NCBI RefSeq assembly: GCF_008369325.1
Contig: NZ_VOBI01000008.1
Location: forward strand, 124,001-188,000
DNA from: Pseudomonas sp. ANT_H12B
GTDB taxonomy: Bacteria; Pseudomonadota; Gammaproteobacteria; Pseudomonadales; Pseudomonadaceae
Direction: 5' to 3'
DNA length: 64,000 nucleotides
The notes under the pieces were generated by a model. That model searched no databases and was not told where the DNA came from. It worked only from the letters and a program-made list of their open reading frames with translations. Below, one piece after another: positions 57,106-64,000 of the stretch. Position 1 is the stretch's first letter. Every line of letters starts with the position of its first letter. The position numbers and the translations under genes were made by a program.

Positions 57106-57498
57106 TCACGCGCCTCCGAAACAGATCAGGCGGTCGGCGTCCTGCACCGCGTCATGCAACTGGCCCAAGCCAGACAATTCCCACGGCGCGCCCACCGCCA
57201 CGGCTTCACGCTGATAACGCTTGGCTTCTTCTTCGTTCAACGCGCCCCGGCGCAGGGCGGCGGCGATACACACGACGCCGTCCAGCTGATGTTCAGTGAC
57301 GAAGTTGCGCCATTGCTTGGGCAAGTCCTGCTCATCCTGCGGCGTAACCACACTGCCGCAAGCGTTGTAGACGCCGTCCTGATAGAAAAACAGCCGGACA
57401 ATCTCATGCCCGCCAGCCAGCGCAGCCTGAGCAAACAGGAGGGCGCGGCGCGAGGAGGGCGCATGGGCGGCGGAAAACAGCGCGATGGCGAACTTCAT
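57106..57498 (-). CDS. tusD: Sulfur relay protein TusD (DsrE-like)
   Basis: Sulfur acceptor of TusBCD, 130 aa. The carrier cysteine lies in VYNACGSVV. The ATG at 57498 (MKFAIALFSAAH) is the normal family start; a longer frame is rejected. It leads the tusDCBE-ybiB operon, in which every joint overlaps or nearly does. Confidence 0.95.
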   Translation of the reverse strand: MKFAIALFSAAHAPSSRRALLFAQAALAGGHEIVRLFFYQDGVYNACGSVVTPQDEQDLPKQWRNFVTEHQLDGVVCIAAALRRGALNEEEAKRYQREAVAVGAPWELSGLGQLHDAVQDADRLICFGGA

Positions 57499-57528
57499 GA
57501 CGGACTCGATCAGCAAAACTGCGGCCAT

Positions 57529-57542
57529 GATAAAGCTTTATC
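57529..57542. promoter_or_regulatory. Perfect palindrome upstream of tusD
   Basis: GATAAAGCTTTATC is a perfect 14-base palindrome lying 31 bp before the tusD start, within the only space available for the tus promoter. It may be a regulator site or overlap the promoter. Nothing more can be said. Confidence 0.35.
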
Positions 57543-57597
57543 GGCGGGGCGGCGATCCGACTTGCCCGCGATGAGGCCCGAACAGGCCACCCAAGAT

Positions 57598-58302
57598 TCA
57601 GCGCGGCATGTAACCCAACTGCCAGCGCCGCGGGATTTTCAGCGACAGCAGCCCGACCATTCCGGCCAGCAGACCACTGACAAACAGCGCCCTGAGCCCT
57701 AGGTGATGTTCCAGCACGGCGCCGAGCACCGCGCCGGCAAACATTCCGGTCCAGGGGATCAGTTGCACGCGCCAGCCATTGCGTCGTTCGCCCAGCATCC
57801 AGCGCCCCAGTCCACGGCCGAAGCGCGACAGCGCCCCGGTGACGTAGGTGAGGCCGACGGGCAGGCCGTTCACTTCTTCCACAGCGGCATTGAGCATGCC
57901 CATGGCGATAATCGCCGCCAGCAGCGCCGGCAGTTGTTCGTCATAGGGCCAGGCGGCGGAACCGCAAAGCAGCGTGGCGATGCACAGCAGCAAGGGCAGC
58001 GCGCGTCTGCCACCGAGGCGACTGACAACAATCCCCAAGGCGTTGCCGATGACGAACGTGCCGACGAGGATCACCAGGCGCAGGGTCAGCCCCATATCGC
58101 CATCGCTGATCGCGACAGCGAGGCGGGTGGTGTTGCCGCTCATGAAGGAAACGAAATCACCGCTGGCCATGAAGCCGATGGCGTCGGTCATGCCGGCGAG
58201 CACCGAGAGGCTGGCCACCAGCGACATGCCGATGCGTCCGCGCCATTTCTGGGTATGCAAATGGCCGGGGCTGGCGCGGTTGGTTGAGAGAGATGGCAAC
58301 AT
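57598..58302 (-). CDS. YoaK/DUF1275 family membrane protein
   Basis: A 234-residue inner-membrane protein with about six hydrophobic segments. The family motif AIGFMASGDFVSFMSGNTTRLA, split as AIGFMASGDFVSF and MSGNTTRLA, identifies the YoaK (DUF1275) group, whose function is unknown. The N-terminus could begin later (MSLVASLSVLAG, residue 26) since the ATG at 58302 has only a weak ribosome site. Confidence 0.85.
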   Translation of the reverse strand: MLPSLSTNRASPGHLHTQKWRGRIGMSLVASLSVLAGMTDAIGFMASGDFVSFMSGNTTRLAVAISDGDMGLTLRLVILVGTFVIGNALGIVVSRLGGRRALPLLLCIATLLCGSAAWPYDEQLPALLAAIIAMGMLNAAVEEVNGLPVGLTYVTGALSRFGRGLGRWMLGERRNGWRVQLIPWTGMFAGAVLGAVLEHHLGLRALFVSGLLAGMVGLLSLKIPRRWQLGYMPR

Positions 58303-58337
58303 CGGCGAAGGTCGTCCTCAGGCAGCGACCGTGAGGG

Positions 58338-58667
58338 TCACTTACCCAATCCATATAACTCGCAATAGTCCAGCCAGTCCATACCGGCCATCTCGGCGAC
58401 TTCCTTGTGCACTTCCATGCGCTGGGCCTGGTAGTCTTCATCCGTCGCGGCGGTCAGTTGCAGCGTCAGCTCCCAGGCAAACAACCCCAGGCGCTCGGCT
58501 TCGGCTTCGAAGGCTTCATGCAGGCGCTCGTCGCGGTACTGCGCCGCAGTCTCGCCCTTGGCCTGAGCCAACAGCGGGTTGAGGTTGTCGAGTTCCTCGC
58601 GCAGTTCAGGGCGCTTATCGAGAAACCTCTTCAGCGCCTGTTCATGTTGCTGTTCAGTTGCCGCCAT
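58338..58667 (-). CDS. Conserved hypothetical protein (DUF6388-like)
   Basis: A soluble, largely helical and acidic protein of 109 aa. It begins MAATEQQHEQALKRFLDK, ends DWLDYCELYGLGK and has no recognisable active site. The start is fixed by AAGGAG six bases upstream. It resembles small proteins I know from other pseudomonads as DUF6388, but function is unknown. Confidence 0.7.
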   Translation of the reverse strand: MAATEQQHEQALKRFLDKRPELREELDNLNPLLAQAKGETAAQYRDERLHEAFEAEAERLGLFAWELTLQLTAATDEDYQAQRMEVHKEVAEMAGMDWLDYCELYGLGK

Positions 58668-58687
58668 GGTCGCTCCTTGAAAATGGG

Positions 58688-58936
58688 TTACGAAGACTGT
58701 TTCTTGCTGGCCTTGGCCGCTGCTGCCAGGCATTCGAGGGCAAATTGTTCGGGGTAGGTCATCTGGATCGGCGTGGTTTCGCCTTTGACGGTTCTTTCGC
58801 CGTCGAGGATGTAACGAATCCGTTTGTCGGTGACGCCGATTCGCTTGGCGATCCAGGAAGGCGTCTGACCGATCTGGCTGATCAGCTTGTCGGCATATTC
58901 AGCGGTCGGTTTGTAATATTCGGCGTTGGGTGTCAT
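58688..58936 (-). CDS. Small helix-turn-helix-like hypothetical protein
   Basis: An 82-residue protein with a segment that reads like a phage/XRE-type helix-turn-helix: GQTPSWIAKRIGVTDKRIRY. A Lys/Ala-rich tail follows (AAAAKASKKQSS). I chose the ATG at 58936 (MTPNAEYYKPTAEY); a longer frame upstream has no protein-like character. It lies 20 bp before the DUF6388-like gene on the same strand. DNA binding is an inference. Confidence 0.65.
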   Translation of the reverse strand: MTPNAEYYKPTAEYADKLISQIGQTPSWIAKRIGVTDKRIRYILDGERTVKGETTPIQMTYPEQFALECLAAAAKASKKQSS

Positions 58937-59084
58937 GAGCGTTCCAAAAAAATGGGCGATGCGCTGTGAATGGCGCAACAGGGTGCGCGAATCATCACGC
59001 GGTGTCGCGGTATAAATGAAGTAAAGCAGAACGATACGCCGTGCCAGGGTGATACAGTCCGCTTTTTTCTGATGAGCGAACGCA

Positions 59085-59435
59085 ATGCGAATTCTGATGG
59101 TGGCGCTGGTCGTAACGTTGCTGGCCGGATGCGCTGGCTCGGCGATGAACGATGCCCGCACCAAAGCCCCGTACAAGACCCTGAACTCGGACAAACCGGA
59201 AAAAGTCGTCGCCCAGTGCGTGCAGTTTTCCTGGCAGGACGAGGCCGTATTCGGTGTCGATGCCAGCGCGTATTTGCAGCCTGGCGAGAAAGGCGGAACC
59301 ACCGTTTACACGCGCTCGGCGGAGTCCTTTGTGGACGTGACGACCGACGCCTCGGGTACGGTGTTGAGTTACTACGCGCAGCAGGATGATTTTGTCGCCA
59401 AACGCCGTTTGGCGGCGTTGGCAACCTGCCTCTGA
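59085..59435 (+). CDS. Predicted outer-membrane lipoprotein
   Basis: A 116-residue exported protein with a lipobox LAGC (13-16) after a short hydrophobic signal. The mature part (YKTLNSDKPEKVVAQCVQFSW) contains one more cysteine pair candidate (C45 and C115). Similar small lipoproteins of unknown function are common in Pseudomonas. Divergent from the small HTH gene. Confidence 0.78.
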   Translation: MRILMVALVVTLLAGCAGSAMNDARTKAPYKTLNSDKPEKVVAQCVQFSWQDEAVFGVDASAYLQPGEKGGTTVYTRSAESFVDVTTDASGTVLSYYAQQDDFVAKRRLAALATCL

Positions 59436-59452
59436 AGTCGACGCAGCCCTCA

Positions 59453-59542
59453 TGTGGGAGCGGGCTTGCTCGCGAAAGCGGCGGTTCAGTCGACATCGAT
59501 GTTGACTGACAAATCGCCACCGCGAGCAAGCTCGCTCCCACA
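59453..59542. repeat. REPIN (paired REP palindromes), copy 4
   Basis: Inverted arms TGTGGGAGCGGGCTTGCTCG and its complement ending CTCCCACA flank a spacer. It lies between the lipoprotein gene and the converging GNAT gene, the usual position of these elements. Confidence 0.88.
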
Positions 59543-59545
59543 GGG

Positions 59546-59977
59546 TTATGCGGCGTTTATCAGGCGCTTTTGGAAAAAGAAGTGTTTGTGCCCCGGCGGG
59601 TAGTCGACGATGTGCCCTATCTCGCTGTAGCCGATTTTCTTGTAGAACTCCGGCGCCTGGAACTCGAACGTATCGAGCCAGAGCCCGATGCATTCCTTCT
59701 CCCGCGCCAGGTCTTCGGCCATCTGCATCAGCTTGGAACCGATGCCCTGTCCCCGGGCCTGTTCGGGGACTGCCAGCAAGTCGATGAACAACCATTGGTA
59801 AAAAATTCGACCGTAGAGCCCGCCGACGATCTCGTCGCTGTCGTCACGCACCAGCAAGGCAATCGGCTCAGGCACCGTGGCACCGGCCTTTGAGGCGTTA
59901 TAGGCCCGCAATGGCAACAGAATCGCCTGGCGCTCTTCATCCGTGGGGTTTTGCGAGCGTTCGATTCGCAAGGTCAT
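59546..59977 (-). CDS. GNAT family N-acetyltransferase
   Basis: Predicted acetyltransferase of 143 aa. The acetyl-CoA loop VPEQARGQGIGSKLM (motif A) and the APEFYKKIGYSE segment (motif B) are clear. The C-terminal HIVDYPPGHKHFFFQKRL is seen in bacterial small-molecule acetyltransferases. Substrate unknown. Confidence 0.9.
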   Translation of the reverse strand: MTLRIERSQNPTDEERQAILLPLRAYNASKAGATVPEPIALLVRDDSDEIVGGLYGRIFYQWLFIDLLAVPEQARGQGIGSKLMQMAEDLAREKECIGLWLDTFEFQAPEFYKKIGYSEIGHIVDYPPGHKHFFFQKRLINAA

Positions 59978-60129
59978 GAGCTACATCCTTTTGGCTTTGA
60001 GGGGGCAACATACCCAAGCCTATCGCGGCCAGCGGTCGTTGTTCCAGCCCTTGAGGTGGAACCGTCGCCAACGCGCAGATGTCTAGCCTCAAGAGCGTCA
60101 TCTCAGAACGCGGCCTATGAGGACACCCC

Positions 60130-60567
60130 GTGAATATTTTTGAAGCCTTGCGCGAAAGCCACGACCGCCAACGCACTTATGCCGACGCGCTGATCCAGAC
60201 CAGCGGCGACACCCCGGAGCGGGTCGAGGCCTACAAGCAACTCAAGTCTGAACTCCAGGCCCACGAAACCGCTGAAGAACGGCATTTCTACATCCCGTTG
60301 ATGGAGTTCGATAACGGCGTCGACCTCAGCCGCCATGCGATTGCCGAACATCACGAGATGGATGAAATGATGGAAGAACTGGACGACACCGAAATGTCCA
60401 GCCCGGCCTGGCTTGCGACTGCGAAGAAGCTCTCGGCGAAGGTGCATCACCACCTGGAAGAGGAAGAGCAAAAGTTCTTCCAGATGGCCGGGAAGTTGCT
60501 CGACGACAAACAGAAAGAGACCCTGGCAGGGCAGTATGTGAAGGAATACAAGGCTCAGCTCTCTTGA
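60130..60567 (+). CDS. Hemerythrin domain protein
   Basis: Four-helix di-iron protein, 145 aa, probably an oxygen, nitric oxide or iron sensor/carrier. Iron-ligand candidates are His11, the HETAEERHF pair, HAIAEHHEMDE and the HHHLEEEE segment. The start is a GTG at 60130 with GAGGA six bases upstream. Confidence 0.88.
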   Translation: MNIFEALRESHDRQRTYADALIQTSGDTPERVEAYKQLKSELQAHETAEERHFYIPLMEFDNGVDLSRHAIAEHHEMDEMMEELDDTEMSSPAWLATAKKLSAKVHHHLEEEEQKFFQMAGKLLDDKQKETLAGQYVKEYKAQLS

Positions 60568-60620
60568 AGGCTTTTTCGCCTAACATGTGAGTCTTCTGAC
60601 GAAAAAAGGAATGAGTTGTC

Positions 60621-61205
60621 ATGTCGAACACAGCCGAGCGGGTCAACATCCTCGAGTCCCAGGTGTTGTCCCACGACTGGTATCTGCTGAAGAAAATCAC
60701 CTTTGATTACCTGCGCAACAACGGCGAATGGCAACGCCAGACCCGCGAAGTCTACGACCGTGGCAATGGCGCGGCGATTCTGTTGTTCAACCGTGAAAAG
60801 AAAACCGTGGTGTTGACCCGGCAATTCAGATTGCCGGTGTTCGTCAACGGCCACGATGGTTTGCTGATCGAAGTGGCGGCGGGATTGCTCGAAGGCGCGG
60901 CGCCTGAAGAGCGCATCCGCGATGAAGCAGAGGAGGAGACCGGTTATCGCGTGCACCATGTGCAGAAGGTGTTCGAGGCGTATATGAGCCCAGGCTCGGT
61001 GACCGAGAAACTGCACTTTTTTATCGCTGAGTACGATGCTTCATCAAAAGTCGGCGAGGGCGGCGGACTGGAAGAGGAAACCGAGGAACTGGAAGTGCTG
61101 GAGTGGACGTTCGATGACGCGCTGGCGGCGTTTTATCGTGGGGAGATCTGCGATGCGAAGACCATCATGCTGTTGCAGTATGCGGCGATGAAAAACATTT
61201 TCTAA
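60621..61205 (+). CDS. nudK: Nudix hydrolase, NudK-type (GDP-mannose pyrophosphatase)
   Basis: A 194-residue Nudix hydrolase. The box GLLEGAAPEERIRDEAEEETGY, split as GLLEGAAPEERIRD and EAEEETGY, differs from the consensus by Asp in place of Arg before the first glutamate; E. coli NudK also departs there (Lys). GDP-mannose as substrate is taken from the family. Transcribed with, and 54 bp after, the hemerythrin gene. Confidence 0.88.
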   Translation: MSNTAERVNILESQVLSHDWYLLKKITFDYLRNNGEWQRQTREVYDRGNGAAILLFNREKKTVVLTRQFRLPVFVNGHDGLLIEVAAGLLEGAAPEERIRDEAEEETGYRVHHVQKVFEAYMSPGSVTEKLHFFIAEYDASSKVGEGGGLEEETEELEVLEWTFDDALAAFYRGEICDAKTIMLLQYAAMKNIF

Positions 61206-61232
61206 GACCGCCAAAGTTAACCCCAGGTCGCG

Positions 61233-61754
61233 TTAACTCGAAAATAAATCATCCATCCTGCTGGCGCCCGACCACTCGCATCCTTCCAGCGTCAGCAACA
61301 ACTGCTTCGCCTCAAGCCCCCCGGCAAACCCGGTCAATTTCCCTGACGCACCAATCACCCGATGACACGGCGCAACAATCGATATCGGGTTCTTGCCATT
61401 CGCTGCACCCACCGCCCTGACCGCAGTCGGGTTGCCGATCTGCTCGGCAATCTCGCTGTAACTGCGGGTCTCACCAAACGGGATGGTCAGCAGCGCCGCC
61501 CAGACCTTCTTCTGAAATTCCGTCCCGACAAAATCCAGCTCCAGCTCGAAGTGATCGCGAGTGCCGGCAAAGTATTCCGTCAGTTGTTGAGCTGCGCGTA
61601 CCAGAATCGGATTATCCGGCGCCTCGCTCATCGGCCCAAGGCGCACCCGGCCCGGTTTGTCATTTTTCCAGAGGATGGCTGCCAGTCGCGAGCCGTTCGC
61701 TACCAGCTTCAACTCGCCGACCGGTGACGCAACGGTGGTGCAGGTGTAAGTCAT
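61233..61754 (-). CDS. ogt: Methylated-DNA--protein-cysteine methyltransferase (Ogt-type)
   Basis: Suicide DNA-repair enzyme that removes O6-alkyl groups from guanine, 173 aa. The acceptor is Cys130 in PCHRV. The helix-turn-helix segment YSEIAEQIGNPTAVRAVGAA precedes it. The ATG at 61754 (MTYTCTTVASPVGEL) gives the normal length for Ogt; an upstream frame is rejected. Confidence 0.95.
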   Translation of the reverse strand: MTYTCTTVASPVGELKLVANGSRLAAILWKNDKPGRVRLGPMSEAPDNPILVRAAQQLTEYFAGTRDHFELELDFVGTEFQKKVWAALLTIPFGETRSYSEIAEQIGNPTAVRAVGAANGKNPISIVAPCHRVIGASGKLTGFAGGLEAKQLLLTLEGCEWSGASRMDDLFSS

Positions 61755-61904
61755 GCCGGCGGACTCCGAGGATGGGCTGAACGGGAGGCAAGCATACGGC
61801 TTCGACGGGGAGGCGCAATACGCAATCCCAGCCATACTGGCTACTGCTCTTGAAGCGTTCCCTCTGTTCTTGTACAGAGCCTAAAAACAAAAAGAGACCG
61901 ACTC

Positions 61905-63632
61905 ATGAAGTTCGAACCTTTTGCCAAATCGTTGATTGCTACCTCGTTGGCGCTCAGCTGCCTCAGTGCTTACGCTGCCTCCGTGGCGCCGGTCGCGGCC
62001 GAAAACGGCATGGTGGTCACTGCCCAGCATCTGGCGAGTCATGTGGGCGTCGATGTGCTCAAGAACGGTGGCAACGCCGTCGATGCCGCAGTCGCGGTGG
62101 GTTATGCGCTGGCGGTGGTTTATCCCGCGGCGGGCAACCTCGGTGGCGGCGGTTTCATGACCATTCAGTTGGCGGACGGGCGCAAGACCTTCCTGGACTT
62201 CCGCGAAAAAGCCCCCCTGGCCGCCACCGCCGACATGTACCTCGACAAGGCGGGCAACGTCGTCCCGGATCTCAGCACCCGTGGCCACTTGGCGGTCGGT
62301 GTGCCTGGGACCGTCTCCGGCATGGAGCTCGCGCTGTCGAAGTACGGCACCAAACCGCGCAAGGAAGTGATCGCGCCGGCGATCAAACTTGCCGAAGACG
62401 GCTTCGTGCTGGAGCAGGGCGACGTCGAGTTGTTGGAATACGCCACCGACGTGTTCAAGAAGGACATCAAAGATTCGGGTTCGATCTTCCTCAGCAACGG
62501 CGAGCCGATGCAGGTGGGTCAGAAACTGGTGCAAAAAGACCTTGGCAAAACCCTGCGGGAAATCTCCGAGAAGGGCGCCGATGGCTTCTACAAGGGCTGG
62601 GTCGCGGACGCTATCGTGACCTCCAGCCAGGCCAACAAGGGCATCATCGCCCAAGCGGACCTCGACAATTACAAGACCCGCGAGCTGGCCCCGATCGAGT
62701 GCGATTACCGTGGCTATCACGTCGTCTCGGCACCACCGCCAAGCTCCGGTGGCGTGGTGATCTGCGAGATCATGAACATTCTCGAAGGTTATCCGATGAA
62801 GGACCTGGGCTATCACTCGGCCCAGGGCATGCACTACCAGATCGAAGCAATGCGCCACGCCTATGTGGACCGCAACAGCTACCTGGGCGATCCGGATTTC
62901 GTGAAAAACCCGATTGCCCATTTGCTGGATAAAAACTACGCGACCAAAATCCGCGCCGCCATCGACCCGAAAAAGGCCGGTGTGTCCCGCGAGCTCAAAC
63001 CCGGCGTAGCGCCCCACGAAGGCAGCAACACCACCCATTACTCCATCGTCGATAAATGGGGCAACGCGGTGTCGGTGACCTACACCCTGAACGACTGGTT
63101 CGGCGCCGGGGTCATGGCCAGCAAAACCGGGGTCATCCTCAATGATGAAATGGACGACTTCACCTCGAAAATAGGCGTACCGAACATGTACGGCCTGGTG
63201 CAGGGGGAGGCCAACGCCATCGCTCCCGGCAAGGCACCGTTGTCGTCCATGAGCCCGACCATCATCACCAAAGACGGCAAAGTCGTGATGGTTGTCGGCA
63301 CTCCCGGCGGCAGCCGCATCATCACCGCCACCTTGCTGACTATGCTCAACGTGATCGACTACGGCATGAACATCCAGGAAGCGGTCGACGCACCACGTTT
63401 CCACCAGCAGTGGTTGCCGGAAGAGACCAACCTGGAAACCTTCACCACCAGTCCCGATACGGTGAAGATGCTTGAAAGCTGGGGTCACAAGTTTGCCGGG
63501 CCCCAGGATGCCAACCATCTGGCGGCGATTCTGGTAGGGGCACCGTCGCTGGACGGTAAGCCGGTGGGCAAGAACCGCTTCTACGGGGCGAACGACCCGC
63601 GTCGCAATACCGGGTTGTCGCTGGGTTATTGA
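61905..63632 (+). CDS. ggt: Gamma-glutamyltranspeptidase
   Basis: Periplasmic enzyme that hydrolyses or transfers the gamma-glutamyl group of glutathione, 575 aa. It has a signal peptide (residues 1 to about 25, ending AYA). The self-cleavage nucleophile is Thr376 in GSNTTHYSIVDK; the small subunit starts there. The oxyanion/glutamate-binding segment PLSSMSPTI and VVGTPGGSRI are present in the small subunit. Confidence 0.96.
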   Translation: MKFEPFAKSLIATSLALSCLSAYAASVAPVAAENGMVVTAQHLASHVGVDVLKNGGNAVDAAVAVGYALAVVYPAAGNLGGGGFMTIQLADGRKTFLDFREKAPLAATADMYLDKAGNVVPDLSTRGHLAVGVPGTVSGMELALSKYGTKPRKEVIAPAIKLAEDGFVLEQGDVELLEYATDVFKKDIKDSGSIFLSNGEPMQVGQKLVQKDLGKTLREISEKGADGFYKGWVADAIVTSSQANKGIIAQADLDNYKTRELAPIECDYRGYHVVSAPPPSSGGVVICEIMNILEGYPMKDLGYHSAQGMHYQIEAMRHAYVDRNSYLGDPDFVKNPIAHLLDKNYATKIRAAIDPKKAGVSRELKPGVAPHEGSNTTHYSIVDKWGNAVSVTYTLNDWFGAGVMASKTGVILNDEMDDFTSKIGVPNMYGLVQGEANAIAPGKAPLSSMSPTIITKDGKVVMVVGTPGGSRIITATLLTMLNVIDYGMNIQEAVDAPRFHQQWLPEETNLETFTTSPDTVKMLESWGHKFAGPQDANHLAAILVGAPSLDGKPVGKNRFYGANDPRRNTGLSLGY

Positions 63633-63701
63633 GGGTTGTTTTTAAAAGGGGACGGATCTATTTTTCGTCCCCTGCTCCACTGACTTTTCAAGGAAGGGAC
63701 C

Positions 63702-64000
63702 ATGGCTACCGCACTGCTGATCATCGATGTCCAGCAAGCCCTGTGTACTGGCCAAGACGAATGTTTTGAGATCAAACGCGTTATCCCGAACATCAACTAC
63801 CTGAGCGCCAAGGCTCGCGAAGCAGGCATCCCGGTGATCCTCATCCAGCACGAAGAAAAGGGCGACATGCTGCAACACGGTTCCGAAGGCTGGCAACTGG
63901 CCGAAAGCCTGAAGACTTCGCCGCAAGACCTTCGCGTTCGAAAAACCAATCGAGACTCGTTCTACCAGACCCACTTGCAAGCCCAATTGCAGGATTTGGG
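63702..64000 (+). CDS. Isochorismatase-like cysteine hydrolase (3' end cut by window)
   Basis: The first 99 codons of an isochorismatase-superfamily protein, with the catalytic aspartate in LLIIDVQQAL and a conserved second segment GIPVILIQHEEKGD. The cysteine and lysine expected later are beyond the window edge or past what I can check. The ATG at 63702 follows AAGGAAGG. Substrate unknown. Confidence 0.9.
   Translation, partial: MATALLIIDVQQALCTGQDECFEIKRVIPNINYLSAKAREAGIPVILIQHEEKGDMLQHGSEGWQLAESLKTSPQDLRVRKTNRDSFYQTHLQAQLQDL

Overview
The window is a chromosomal segment of a Pseudomonas, most probably of the P. fluorescens group. The evidence is the fused nuoCD gene in a thirteen-gene nuo operon, both a monomeric and a dimeric NADP-isocitrate dehydrogenase, a 441-residue isocitrate lyase, the clpS-clpA-infA-bpt-aat-trxB-ftsK-lolA-rarA-crcB-serS-cysG-tusDCBE order, and several copies of the short paired palindromes (REP/REPIN) typical of fluorescent pseudomonads. 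I see no rRNA, tRNA, CRISPR array, prophage or insertion sequence.

Layout. 1-8.1 kb: a sigma-54-dependent activator (cut by the left edge) diverges from a six-gene ABC uptake operon of the rhizobial glycerol (GlpSTPQ-U-V) type, with a -24/-12 promoter and a cluster of TGTTCA hexamers between them. 8.1-11.4 kb: a compact leftward cassette of a 43-residue acidic peptide, a stand-alone YcaO-domain protein, a SAM methyltransferase and a proline-iminopeptidase-like hydrolase. This looks like a RiPP (ribosomally made, post-translationally modified peptide) locus that I cannot match to a named family, and it is the most interesting part of the window. 11.9-26.8 kb: the complete respiratory complex I operon, nuoA-B-CD-E-F-G-H-I-J-K-L-M-N, transcribed leftward. 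27.5-31.8 kb: aceA, a possible small RNA, a secretin-N-like periplasmic protein, an acetyltransferase and the ribosomal oxygenase RoxA. 31.9-35.7 kb: purB, hflD, mnmA and a Nudix hydrolase.

35.8-39.9 kb: idh and icd, divergent, which together with aceA set the carbon split at isocitrate. 39.9-45.0 kb: a cold-shock protein and the N-degron group (clpS, clpA, infA, bpt, aat). 45.1-54.0 kb: trxB, then ftsK, lolA, rarA, crcB, serS and cysG. 54.0-58.3 kb: a glutathionyl-hydroquinone reductase, a trpD2-like gene, the sulfur-relay genes tusDCBE and a YoaK-type membrane protein. 58.3-64.0 kb: small uncharacterised genes, a lipoprotein, a GNAT protein, a hemerythrin, a NudK-type Nudix protein, an O6-alkylguanine methyltransferase, gamma-glutamyltranspeptidase, and an isochorismatase-like gene cut by the right edge.

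Most of the window is conserved core genome. The accessory signal is concentrated in the YcaO cassette, which sits between the uptake operon and the 3' end of the nuo operon.
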